Below are positions 1 to 9,243 of a stretch of 35,408 nt of DNA, one piece after another. The stretch spans positions 1-35,408 of the forward strand of contig MFGA01000020.1 in assembly GCA_001778095.1 (NCBI GenBank). The letters run 5' to 3'. Source of the DNA: Candidatus Falkowbacteria bacterium RIFOXYA2_FULL_38_12. GTDB lineage: Bacteria; Patescibacteriota; Patescibacteriia; XYB2-FULL-38-15. Under the pieces are notes generated by a model. It was given only the letters and a program-made list of their open reading frames with translations. It was not told the origin of the DNA and searched no databases. Every line of letters begins with the position of its first letter. The first letter of the stretch is position 1. The position numbers were made by a program, and so were the translations under genes.

Positions 1-67
1 AGATAATTGTGTGACAACCGCCTTAAGTTTTTTGAAGCTTTCTGGCTCCATACGAACGGCAGTTCTT

Positions 68-94
68 AAAAAGACACCTTGCGGTGTCTTTTTT
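68..94. terminator. Rho-independent (bidirectional-looking) terminator hairpin
   Basis: AAAAAGACACC-TTGC-GGTGTCTTTTTT: perfect stem with A-tract before and T-tract after. Confidence 0.75.
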
Positions 95-167
95 AGTATA
101 TCAAATTTTAGGAGTTTCGTAATTCAAAGCACGGTAGGGGTCCCTGGCCGGTCTGGGGGGGGTGGGA

Positions 168-241
168 CACGCACGACAGGAATTGAACCTGCAACCTCTT
201 TCCCAACTTGGGAGAGCGCTCTTCCGTTGAGCTATGTGCGC
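168..241 (-). tRNA. tRNA-like gene, isotype uncertain (non-canonical anticodon arm)
   Basis: Reverse complement gives an acceptor pair GCGCACA/CGTGCGT, D-arm GCTC-AACGGAA-GAGC and T-arm GCAGG-TTCAATT-CCTGT; the anticodon region CTCTCCCAAGTTGGGAAAGAG does not give a 7-nt loop with U33. Confidence 0.65.
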
Positions 242-275
242 TGATGAGATTATCTTATATAATATAAAAAGATTG

Positions 276-1493
276 TCAAGAAGAGGCGACGGAAACAGTC
301 TTTTTGTTGGATAAACTGAAGAAAATTATCGCAAACAAACTTATAACAAAAGAAAGAATAAAAATATTGTTAACATTAAAAGTTATCAAATAGGCGCCCA
401 GAAGGAGGATGGGAATGTCTAAAATGCTTTTCATAAAATTTGCCAGAGATAGGGTTGTCGCGCGGTTATAGGAACAGCTTTGTTTATTGTAATATTCGGA
501 AAAAAGAGTTCCACGCATTGTTTCAAATATTATTCCCAAAGTATAAAGAATAAGAATCAAATATTTATTGGGAAATAAAAATAAACAGATAAGGGTCGCT
601 CCCAGGGAAATTATAAAAAGATAATTCAGCCAGTTTATTCGGTTCTCTATTGTAATTTTTGGTAAAAATTTATCAATATATCGGGAGCTGAAAAATGATG
701 CAAGTTGGAAGAAAGACGCGCTTATGCCAATTAAAATTACGGAAACGCCAATATTAATAAAAAACTCTGAAGAAATTCTCCAAATAATAAAAGAAGCAAT
801 AAAGATTAGAGTGCGATTAAAAATAGCTTTAGTAATTCCTGGATTAGAGCGTATTATTTTAAAAGCGTCTTTTATAACGCCAGCCTCTATTTTTTCTACT
901 GATAAAAAACGATTTGGTTCAACAATAAAGAAGCTTAAGACAATGCCAAGAAAATTTGCAAAGAGATCAATCATTAAAATAAAAATAAATTGATGTTCGG
1001 TTAAGTCCTTCACGATCAATACCGCCAAGAGAGGGGAGAATATTTTAAAAATTCTTCGACCGGAGAAATAGCGCCCCAGAGCCTTTAAGCTATTTTTTTC
1101 TTCTCCAAGTTCGCATGTTGTGTCATAAGTAAAAGCTTCATCAGTTCCGGACATCAAAGAAAAGGATAGAGCGCAAAAAATAAATCCGACTATAAACGCA
1201 GGTAGACTTGAAGCAAATAAAATAATTAGCCAATAAATAAAAGAACAAATAAGCGATAAAATTATTACCTTTTTTCTTCCCCATTTGTCAGCTAGATAGC
1301 TAGAAGGGATTTCCGTGATTAGGCAAACAATAGAAAAAACAACAGCAGTGTATAAAACTTGAGCCAAAGTTAATCCGCGGTGAACTAAAAAAAGAGTGCT
1401 TACAACATTAATCACTCTAATCTCGGTTAACGCTTGAATCCAGAAAGAAAGTTTTAAATTTCTCTGAAGTTTTTGTTTGCGGGTAGTTGTCAT
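276..1493 (-). CDS. MFS-type transporter
   Basis: 405 aa, about 12 hydrophobic segments, MFS loop motif 'SSYLADKWGRKKVI' after TM2. Confidence 0.85.
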   Translation of the reverse strand: MTTTRKQKLQRNLKLSFWIQALTEIRVINVVSTLFLVHRGLTLAQVLYTAVVFSIVCLITEIPSSYLADKWGRKKVIILSLICSFIYWLIILFASSLPAFIVGFIFCALSFSLMSGTDEAFTYDTTCELGEEKNSLKALGRYFSGRRIFKIFSPLLAVLIVKDLTEHQFIFILMIDLFANFLGIVLSFFIVEPNRFLSVEKIEAGVIKDAFKIIRSNPGITKAIFNRTLIFIASFIIWRISSEFFINIGVSVILIGISASFFQLASFFSSRYIDKFLPKITIENRINWLNYLFIISLGATLICLFLFPNKYLILILYTLGIIFETMRGTLFSEYYNKQSCSYNRATTLSLANFMKSILDIPILLLGAYLITFNVNNIFILSFVISLFAIIFFSLSNKKTVSVASS

Positions 1494-1503
1494 GTTTGGT
1501 GGG

Positions 1504-1602
1504 CCACGTACAAGGTACGGGTTTATTCAAGCACTCAGTAAACAATTATGTTTAGAGGATTATTGCTCCGCTGAGTTATAGAATCAACCTAAACCTTGTA
1601 CG

Positions 1603-1605
<3 letters not shown>
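1504..1605. repeat. ~102-bp structured palindromic element, copy 1 of 2
   Basis: CCACGTACAAGGT...ACCTTGTACGTGG terminal stem; shares the internal blocks ACTCAGTAAACAA and TTGCTCCGC with 25602-25702. Confidence 0.8.
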
Positions 1606-1689
<84 letters not shown>

Positions 1690-1853
1690 ATCTATTAATA
1701 TATTATATTTTAAAACTAATTTGTCAAAAAAACAAGAGGAAGGTATAATATTAAAAATAAGCACCAATATTTAAAAAGATTGTTTATAATTTTGGTAATT
1801 TGGATTTTGATATTATTTAGGATTTATAATTTAGTGCTTGAGATTTTATTTTT

Positions 1854-2618
1854 ATGGCTCAAATAATTTCCATAGTTAATCAAAAAGGCGGAGTGGGGAA
1901 AACAACCACGGCCGTAAATTTGGGCGCGTATTTGGCCAATTTTGGAAAGTTCGTCTTGTTAGTTGATATGGATCCGCAAGCTAATGCGACTTCCGGGCTC
2001 GGCATTGATCATCGAGTTCTGGGAAAAGGAGTTTATGAATCAATTGCCGGATTAAATTCATTTGGAGATATTGTTGTAAATACCCCGGTGCGTGGATATA
2101 AAGTTGCTCCGGCGACCGTTTCTTTGGCCGGTGCGAACGTTGAGCTTGTAAATGCGGAAAGAAGAGAACACAGGCTTCATGACGCCCTTTTAGAGGTGCG
2201 TAATGACTATGATTACATTATTATCGATTGTCCGCCATCCTTGGGGCTTTTAACGCTAAATAGCCTTGTTGCTGCCGATAGTGTCTTTATTCCCGTCCAG
2301 GCCGAATATTACGCCTTAGAAGGCTTGGGACAGTTGCTTGAGACAATTAATTTAGTTAAAGAGAGCCTAAAACCGGAACTGGAGATTTTGGGTGCCTTAA
2401 TTACTATGTACGACAGCCGAGTCGGTTTATCTGAAGCGGTCTTGAAAGAATTATATCAATATTTTCCCAATAAAATATTTCGTTCGGTAATCCCGAGAAA
2501 CATAAGGCTTGCCGAAGCGCCTTCGCACGGTTTATCTATTTTACATTATGACGCGCGAAGCAAAGGAGCGAGAGCGTACGAAAGATTGGCTAGAGAATTA
2601 TTAGAATCAAAAATTTAA
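1854..2618 (+). CDS. parA: ParA/Soj chromosome-partitioning ATPase
   Basis: Deviant Walker A 'KGGVGKTT', 'DMDPQANATSGLG', 'DCPPSLGLLTLN'. Confidence 0.97.
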   Translation: MAQIISIVNQKGGVGKTTTAVNLGAYLANFGKFVLLVDMDPQANATSGLGIDHRVLGKGVYESIAGLNSFGDIVVNTPVRGYKVAPATVSLAGANVELVNAERREHRLHDALLEVRNDYDYIIIDCPPSLGLLTLNSLVAADSVFIPVQAEYYALEGLGQLLETINLVKESLKPELEILGALITMYDSRVGLSEAVLKELYQYFPNKIFRSVIPRNIRLAEAPSHGLSILHYDARSKGARAYERLARELLESKI

Positions 2619-2619
2619 A

Positions 2620-2780
2620 AGAGACCTTTACAAAATCGCTTTCGCAGCGAGATTTCAGAATTTCTGGCGAAAAATTGCAGATGCGACGATGTTTATACGG
2701 AGTATAAGCGGAGGAGCATATGCGATTTTGCAGCCGAAATTTTGGAATTGTAGCCGAAATGGATTTTTGCAAAGGTCTCT
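2620..2780. repeat. ~160-bp intercistronic imperfect palindrome, copy A (inverted relative to B-D)
   Basis: Terminal AGAGACCTTT...AAAGGTCTCT; its reverse complement aligns throughout with 9000-9157. Confidence 0.88.
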
Positions 2781-2794
2781 ATAAAAATACTTTT

Positions 2795-3655
2795 ATGTCT
2801 TATGGCTTGGGGAGGGGACTGAATTCTCTTATCCCCGCGAAAAAAATAGTTCAAGTTTTTAGTAAAGATGATATTTCCCAAAGAGGGGATAGGTTGCTTG
2901 ATATTCCGATAGAAAATATTAAACCAAATCCCAAACAACCCCGGCTTGATTTTAGTCAGGATGAACTCGAAGAATTAATGCAATCTATAAGAGAGCATGG
3001 AATTTTGCAACCGCTTGTTGTTTCAAAAATTGATGATGAAAATTACGAGCTGATTGCCGGAGAACGCAGGTTTCGTTCGGCTAAATTTTTGAATTTAAAA
3101 ACTGTTCCGGCGATTGTAAGAACGGTTAATGAGCAAGAAAAACTGGAATTGGCTTTAATTGAAAACATTCAAAGAGAAAATTTAAATTCCATTGAAGAAG
3201 CGCGCGCTTTTCGCCAACTGATGGATGAATTTAATCTGACGCAAGAAGACGTAGCCAAAAGAGTGGGGAAAAGTCGTCCGGCTGTCGCCAATACTGTCCG
3301 CCTTTTAAATCTTCCGGAAGAAATACAACAAGCGGTAAGAGAGGGTAAAATAAAAGAAAGCCACGCGAGAACTTTGCTTAGTTTTGAAAATCAAGCGGAT
3401 CAATTAAAATATTTTAGGCAGATTCTGAAAAATGACATGACCGTCCGCGAGACGGAAAATATCGTTAAGAAAGCTCACGGGAAAAAAATAGCAGGTACGG
3501 ATCCAAACTTGACTGCCAAAGAAGAGACTCTGCGTGGCGTTCTGGGCACAAAAGTTGAAATTAAAAAAACCGGCCGAGGCGGGCAGGTCATTATTCATTT
3601 TTACAGTGAAGAAGAATTGGGAGGAATTATAAAAAAGATTTCCAGGAATAATTAA
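2795..3655 (+). CDS. parB: ParB/Spo0J partition protein (start corrected from 2720)
   Basis: MSYGLGRGLNSLIP N-terminus; 'GERRFRSAKFLNLKTVPAIV', 'ALIENIQRENLNSIEEARAFRQLM', HTH 'TQEDVAKRVGKSRPAVANTVRLLNLP'. The upstream ORF extension is translated repeat A. Confidence 0.95.
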   Translation: MSYGLGRGLNSLIPAKKIVQVFSKDDISQRGDRLLDIPIENIKPNPKQPRLDFSQDELEELMQSIREHGILQPLVVSKIDDENYELIAGERRFRSAKFLNLKTVPAIVRTVNEQEKLELALIENIQRENLNSIEEARAFRQLMDEFNLTQEDVAKRVGKSRPAVANTVRLLNLPEEIQQAVREGKIKESHARTLLSFENQADQLKYFRQILKNDMTVRETENIVKKAHGKKIAGTDPNLTAKEETLRGVLGTKVEIKKTGRGGQVIIHFYSEEELGGIIKKISRNN

Positions 3656-3680
3656 TTTAGTAATTAATTTGGTGCAAAAT

Positions 3681-3704
3681 AAATCGGCCATTCGCGGCCG
3701 ATTT
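3681..3704. terminator. Terminator hairpin between convergent parB and RSH genes
   Basis: AAATCGGCC-ATTCGC-GGCCGATTT. Confidence 0.75.
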
Positions 3705-3710
3705 TAGTTT

Positions 3711-5222
3711 TTATATACTTTCTTTTTTTGTTTTTTGCAATCTGTTTTTTATTTTATTTTTTGCTGTTCCTGTTTTTACAAACCTAAGCCAATCGCTTGA
3801 GGGATTTTTTTTATTTCTGTCCGTGATAATTTCCACCACATCGCCATTTTGCAATTTTGTATCAAGGCGGGCTATCTTGTCATTAACTTTTGCTCCGGTG
3901 CATTTATCGCCCAGATCGGTATGAAGAGTGTAGGCGAAATCAATCGGAGTGGAATTTTCCGGTAAATCAATAACATCACCTTTGGGAGTAAAAATAAAAA
4001 TTCTATTTTGAAAAACATCAATCTTCAAAGTCTCTAAAAATTTTTGGTTTTCCTCAAATTCTTTTTTCCATTTTGTCAGCTCTTTAACCCATTTCAGTTC
4101 GTTGTTGGCGGGGGCAACTGATCCTTTTTCATCATAATACCAATGAGCGGCGACACCGTATTCAGCCTCGTCGTGCATTTTTTTTGTCCTGATTTGGAAT
4201 TCAACAATCTCCCCGTCATCGCAAAAAACGGTTGTGTGCAAAGATTGGTAGCCGTTCGGTTTTGGTTGGGCAATATAATCCTTGATTCTTCCTTTTAATG
4301 GTTTCCAGATCTGGTGAATAATTCCCAAGACTGTGTAGCATTCGGCAACAGTATTAACAATAACTCTTAAAGCCACAAGATCGTAGATTCTGGAAAGATC
4401 TTCGGCGTTTTTTGTTTTCAGCTTATTAAAAATACTCCAAAGGCGTTTTGTTCGTCCATGGATAGAATATATTTTTATTCTTTCGGCATTTTTTGTTTTT
4501 GATTCACTCGCATTATTCTGTTCGACCGAAAAACCGGCGACAGCTTTTAAAAGTTTTAATCTTATTTTTTTTAAACATTCACCCTTTAATTTATATTTTT
4601 TTGAAACATCTGTTTTTAGTTCTTCGTAGTCTTTGGGATATAAATATTTAAAAGAAAGATCCTCAAGCTTGCCTTTTATTTCGCCCATGCCCAGCCTATT
4701 AGCGATTGGGGCGTAGATTTCCATTGTTTCAAGAGCAATTCTTTTTTGTTTAGCGGGTGGTTGGGCGTCCAGGGTTTCCAGGTTATGGATTCTATCGGCG
4801 AATTTTATAAAAATTACTCGGACATCTTCGGCCATGGCGATAAACATTTTGCGTAGATTCTCAAGATACCGTTCCATGCCCCGGTATTTTATTTTCCCCA
4901 ATTTAGTGATCCCATAGACCAAAGTGGACACTTCTTCGCCAAAATTATGTTTTATTTCTTTAAGAGCAACTTCCGGGTTATCCGGCATAGTCTCCTCGGG
5001 GACATCATGCAAAAGACCGGCAATAACAATATTTTGGTTTAATTTCATTTCAGCCAAATTCATGGCTGTGGCGAGGCAATGATTGATATATGGTTCGCCA
5101 CTTAATCTTTTTTGTCCCTCATGAGCCTTTTTCGCGTAATCATAAGCCAGCCGGATGAGGTCAGTATCAGCTCCGGGCGAGTAAAATTTTATTTTTTGGA
5201 TTAAGTCATCAATGGTTAGCAT
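3711..5222 (-). CDS. Short RelA/SpoT homologue ((p)ppGpp synthetase/hydrolase, HD + synthetase + TGS)
   Basis: 'GLLHDVPEET' HD region, 'GRIKDYIAQPKPNGYQSLHTTV' synthetase motif, TGS 'FTPKGDVIDLPENSTPIDFAYTLHTDLG'; ends after TGS. Confidence 0.93.
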   Translation of the reverse strand: MLTIDDLIQKIKFYSPGADTDLIRLAYDYAKKAHEGQKRLSGEPYINHCLATAMNLAEMKLNQNIVIAGLLHDVPEETMPDNPEVALKEIKHNFGEEVSTLVYGITKLGKIKYRGMERYLENLRKMFIAMAEDVRVIFIKFADRIHNLETLDAQPPAKQKRIALETMEIYAPIANRLGMGEIKGKLEDLSFKYLYPKDYEELKTDVSKKYKLKGECLKKIRLKLLKAVAGFSVEQNNASESKTKNAERIKIYSIHGRTKRLWSIFNKLKTKNAEDLSRIYDLVALRVIVNTVAECYTVLGIIHQIWKPLKGRIKDYIAQPKPNGYQSLHTTVFCDDGEIVEFQIRTKKMHDEAEYGVAAHWYYDEKGSVAPANNELKWVKELTKWKKEFEENQKFLETLKIDVFQNRIFIFTPKGDVIDLPENSTPIDFAYTLHTDLGDKCTGAKVNDKIARLDTKLQNGDVVEIITDRNKKNPSSDWLRFVKTGTAKNKIKNRLQKTKKESI

Positions 5223-5388
5223 GGCTGTATTTTAGCCGAAAAAGGGGAAAATGTAAACCAAATTAAATATACGCATATATGGTTGTGAGTCTTCGTTTAT
5301 CTTGTTATAATCTCAATAAGATTGAATACAGAAAAAGATTTTAACTCATTTTTGCAAGACATCTCTAAAAAATTAAGATAGAAAAGAG

Positions 5389-6234
5389 GTGTATAAAATT
5401 ACGATTTTTTCAATGAAAAAACCTATTCGTAGATCAAGGATAAGAATTGTTATTGGCAGATTGTATTTTACACTAAAAAGTTATCTTTATTGGTATTTTT
5501 CGGGAGTAAGTTTTGCCAAAAATTTTGAAAGCTATTTGCCAATTGAAATTTTTTCTCATAAAACTATTTTGCGAAGAAAACTGAAAAATGTTGATATGTG
5601 GATGCAAGAAAACAAGATCGCAAATTTAAAAATTGCCATAAAAAAGCTTGATAGACTGGTTGTGGATCCGGGACAGACTTTTTCTTATTGGCGACAAATT
5701 GGCAAACCAACGAGAAAAAATGGCTATCTTGAAGGCATGGTGTTACATAATGGAACTGTTATTGCTGGTGTTGGTGGAGGATTATGCCAACTGTCAAATC
5801 TGCTCTACTGGATTACGCTCCATACACCCCTAACAATCATTGAACGTTGGCGACATGGTTATGATGTTTTTCCTGACGTAAAAAGAGATCAGCCGTTTGG
5901 TAGCGGGGCTACTTGCGCTTATCCGAATATTGACCTGCAAATAAAAAATAGTACTTCGCAAAAATTTCAATTATCGCTTGAGGTCACGGACGAATATTTA
6001 ATTGGCAAATGGCTTTCCGATAAACCAATAAAATTTAAGTACAAAATTTTTGAAAAAGATCACGAAATAAAAAACGAGTGGTTTGGCGGATATTCAAGAA
6101 ATAACAAAATTTTTCGTAAAGTAATTGATAAAAATAACAATGAAGAAGTTAGCGAAGAGTTTATAACCGAAAATCACGCAATGATGATGTACAATCCGTT
6201 GATTGAATGCAAAGAAGAAAAAACACGATATTGA
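5389..6234 (+). CDS. VanW family protein
   Basis: 'VDPGQTFSYWRQIGKPTRKNGYLEGMVLHNGTVIAGVGGGLCQLSNLLYW' is the VanW core; the true start may be the ATG at 5413-5415 (MKKPIRR). Confidence 0.88.
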   Translation: MYKITIFSMKKPIRRSRIRIVIGRLYFTLKSYLYWYFSGVSFAKNFESYLPIEIFSHKTILRRKLKNVDMWMQENKIANLKIAIKKLDRLVVDPGQTFSYWRQIGKPTRKNGYLEGMVLHNGTVIAGVGGGLCQLSNLLYWITLHTPLTIIERWRHGYDVFPDVKRDQPFGSGATCAYPNIDLQIKNSTSQKFQLSLEVTDEYLIGKWLSDKPIKFKYKIFEKDHEIKNEWFGGYSRNNKIFRKVIDKNNNEEVSEEFITENHAMMMYNPLIECKEEKTRY

Positions 6235-6335
6235 GTAATACTAGTTACCGCTTTTACGTAAAATTTTTCAAATTGAGTTAAGCGTGTATTTATTTATACA
6301 AAGTAGTCAATTTATTCAAATAAAAATAATGCCCT

Positions 6336-7046
6336 ATGGATTCGGAAAGACCTAAAAATTTTATTGAAGAAGAAAAGACAGAAAGATCAGAGATTTTGCC
6401 TGTTAGCCCTGAGATTACTCCTGAAAAAGGGGAGAGTGGTGAGGGGGAGCATTGCCGAGCGCGGATAGAAGAAATTAAACGACAACTTCAATCCAAAGAA
6501 AAAACAGATATAACCAAAGTGGTGGATTCATCCCCACTATCTATAAGCGAGGGAAATATAAAATTATCTGTTAACGCTGACGCGGTAAAAAGTTTTCTTC
6601 TCGCTCAAGGTCTTTCCGAAGAACAAGCCTCCGACTTGAAAATTAAATTTAGCAAACTTCATTGGAGCAACAAAGCCACAAGATTTTTCGCTTCTTTCTT
6701 GCTCGGAAGATTTAGAGAAATTTTTACAAGGATAGAATCGTTGAAAGGTGATACTTTAGAAATTTTTACTAATAATTTGGATTCCGTTTATGACGCCGGC
6801 GACGCCGAACTCATTGCTCGTGACACTATCCATCATTTAGTCCATTTTGCTCAGAGAAAAAGGGGGATGAGCAGATTTGCTCATTTTTTTACTCGTTTAC
6901 CGATTATTCACGGCTTATCCAAATACGAAAAAGAAGCAAGAAGCTTTGCCAAGGAGGCCGATTTGGAAAACGGACCATGGGCCAATGTGATCCAATTCTC
7001 AAGTCGGCGAGGGCAGGGAAGTGGCAGGCTTAAGATAAAGGTGTAA
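6336..7046 (+). CDS. Hypothetical protein
   Basis: Uninterrupted 236-aa ORF with charged N-terminus; no family recognised. Confidence 0.6.
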   Translation: MDSERPKNFIEEEKTERSEILPVSPEITPEKGESGEGEHCRARIEEIKRQLQSKEKTDITKVVDSSPLSISEGNIKLSVNADAVKSFLLAQGLSEEQASDLKIKFSKLHWSNKATRFFASFLLGRFREIFTRIESLKGDTLEIFTNNLDSVYDAGDAELIARDTIHHLVHFAQRKRGMSRFAHFFTRLPIIHGLSKYEKEARSFAKEADLENGPWANVIQFSSRRGQGSGRLKIKV

Positions 7047-7251
7047 ATAAGGCTCATTATTTATTCTTTACTAGTACACGGGGTTGACTTTTTTTAAAAA
7101 ATATGACAAATAGTAATCAGGAATCAAACAAATCACGTGGGAGGTATAGAGCAATGGACATGGATAAAGTTCGTCGGTCTGCTAATAATCCAATATGGCA
7201 TGACGGCGAGCGATCGAGGCGGGAGTTTCGTTACCCGCTTCCCGCAACTCC

Positions 7252-7800
7252 GTGGCAAGCAGGAAGGTGGACTCTGCGAGGGGATGGAAGTCCGTCGCCG
7301 AACGGCATGTCGTAGATCCCTTGGTGGCACCGTATACGCTCATCCATGGCGTACCAAAAGACGAGCTTTACGAAAGGGACGTTTTCTGGTGTGCCAAGAG
7401 TCCGCAGTCGCATATGGGGCCGTTCCTTAATGCTGTTGACTTCCTGGTGCCCGATGGGACGCCCGTTCTGGCCGCAGCTGAAGGAGAAATTATTGAGGTG
7501 GTGGAAGGCAACACGAAGTGGGGTGACGGCGATCAATATCGAGACACCCTCAATTTTATGACGCTGGAGCACCGATTTGGCGAACTGACGCAATACTGTC
7601 ACCTGGTGAAAAGTTCGGTGACGGCTCTCGGTTTGCGAGTTGGCAGTAAGGTCAAACAAGGTCAGCACATCGCTACTGTCGGCAAGACCGGCTGGACTGA
7701 TCGTGACCATTTGCACTTCCTTGCGTTTCGAGATGACAGAAGAAACCAAGAGAATCCCTTTGGCTCCAAGAGTCTCATTCCGCGGTTTACGCTCCCGTAG
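7252..7800 (+). CDS. M23-family peptidase-like (LytM/peptidoglycan endopeptidase) domain protein, GTG start or frameshifted N-terminus
   Basis: 'HMGPFLNAVDFLVPDGTPVLAAAEGEIIEVVEG...YCHLVKSSVTALGLRVGSKVKQGQHIATVGKTGWTDRDHLHF' matches the M23 layout; markedly higher GC than its neighbours. Confidence 0.8.
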   Translation: MASRKVDSARGWKSVAERHVVDPLVAPYTLIHGVPKDELYERDVFWCAKSPQSHMGPFLNAVDFLVPDGTPVLAAAEGEIIEVVEGNTKWGDGDQYRDTLNFMTLEHRFGELTQYCHLVKSSVTALGLRVGSKVKQGQHIATVGKTGWTDRDHLHFLAFRDDRRNQENPFGSKSLIPRFTLP

Positions 7801-8002
7801 ACCGCACTCAAGCAGGCGATGTTGATTACCGGTGATGTTCGCACACTCCGCCGCAAGTAAGGAACCTTGGTCAATCGGTTTTGCCGTGTTTCCGATCCTC
7901 GGTTCCTTTGATCCTCAGGCTTTGTGCTTCGGTACGGGTTTGGGGGTCTTTTTTTGTATTTACCATTGTATTTTGGATATTTTTTTGATAGACTTTTTAA
8001 AT

Positions 8003-8959
8003 ATGATAGAAATTTTAAAAGAGAAAATTAGCAGTGATATTTTAGAAAACGAACTCTTGGCCAACCATTGTACTTTTAGAATTGGCGGACCGGCAAAATA
8101 TTTTTTCGTGGCGAAAAGCGGAGAAGAAATAAAAAGAGCGGTAGAAGTAGCGAAGGAACTAGATTTGCCATTTTTTATTTTTAGCGGAGGAAGCAATATT
8201 TTGTTTGCGGATCAAGGATTTAATGGGCTAGTGATAAAAATACAAAATGCCAATTACGAGATACAAGACACAAAAATTATTACAGAGGCCGGCGTGGCGC
8301 TGGGAAGATTAGTGGAAGCGGTGGCGGATAGGGGGCTCACCGGTCTGGAATGGGCAGCTGGAATCCCGGGAACAATCGGCGGAGCGGTGAGAGGAAATGC
8401 CGGAGCGTATGGGCACGATATTGGAGAGTCGGTGGAGACAGCACGAATCATGAATCATGAATTACGAATCATGAATATTGGTAAAAATGAATGCAAGTTT
8501 AGATATAGGGATAGTATTTTTAAACAAAGTAAAGATATAATTTTAGAAGTAGTACTGATCTTAGAAGAAGGGGACAAGGAAAAAATAAAAGATGAAATGA
8601 AAAAAATTTTAAAAGCGCGCAATGAAAAGCTGCCTTTGGATTTTCCAAGCGCCGGGAGTGTGTTTAAAAATGTTAAGGTTACCGATGAAATTTTGGAAAA
8701 ATTAAAAAATTGTGAAATTCCATCAAAATTTATTGAACTTGGCAAGATTCCCGTAGCCTGGCTTGTTGAGCAATGCAATTTGAAGGGTAAGCAAACTGGC
8801 GGGGCGAAAATTTCCGAAAAACACGCTAATTTTATAGTAAATATCGGCAAGGCAACCGCCAAGGAAGTGGCAGAGTTGATTGAACTTGTAAAAGCGGAGA
8901 TTAGCCAAAAATTCGGCGTAAAACTGGAGGAAGAGATAGAATTGGTGTTAGGTCAATAA
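8003..8959 (+). CDS. murB: UDP-N-acetylenolpyruvoylglucosamine reductase (start corrected from 7832)
   Basis: 'NHCTFRIGGPAKYF', 'SGGSNILFADQGFNGLVI', 'GLEWAAGIPGTIGGAVRGNAGAYG', 'FRYRDSIFK', 'PSAGSVFKN', 'KISEKHANFIVN'. Confidence 0.96.
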   Translation: MIEILKEKISSDILENELLANHCTFRIGGPAKYFFVAKSGEEIKRAVEVAKELDLPFFIFSGGSNILFADQGFNGLVIKIQNANYEIQDTKIITEAGVALGRLVEAVADRGLTGLEWAAGIPGTIGGAVRGNAGAYGHDIGESVETARIMNHELRIMNIGKNECKFRYRDSIFKQSKDIILEVVLILEEGDKEKIKDEMKKILKARNEKLPLDFPSAGSVFKNVKVTDEILEKLKNCEIPSKFIELGKIPVAWLVEQCNLKGKQTGGAKISEKHANFIVNIGKATAKEVAELIELVKAEISQKFGVKLEEEIELVLGQ

Positions 8960-8999
8960 ATGCCCTTGTATTATTGATTTTTTTTGTTATTATAATATG

Positions 9000-9157
9000 A
9001 GACATCTACAAAAGTTCATTTCTACTGCGATTTCATAATTTCGGCTGCAAAATCGCATATGCTTCTTCGTTTATACTTTATATGAACATCGTCGCATCTG
9101 CGGTTTTTCGCCAAAAATTCTGAAATCTCGCTACGAAAGCGACTTTTGCAGAGGTCT
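9000..9157. repeat. ~160-bp intercistronic imperfect palindrome, copy B
   Basis: AGACATCTACAAAAGTTC...GCGACTTTTGCAGAGGTCT; shares TTTCTACTGC, ATAATTTCGGCTGCAAA and TTTTCGCCAAAAATTCTGAAAT blocks with the other copies. Confidence 0.88.
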
Positions 9158-9243
9158 TAAAAAGGTTTAATTTTTAATAACAAGACACGTAGGCATCTAA
9201 CATATGTTGATATGTTTTAATGTTTATATGTTTTAAAGAAAAG

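Noticed and set aside
11-244. 77-aa plus-strand ORF
   Set aside because: It is antisense to the tRNA-like gene at 168-241 ('GIEPATSFPTWESALPLSYVR' is a typical tRNA-antisense translation).
2590-2938. Minus-strand ORFs of 60 and 81 aa over the parA-parB junction
   Set aside because: They are translations of palindromic repeat A and antisense parB; no family resemblance.
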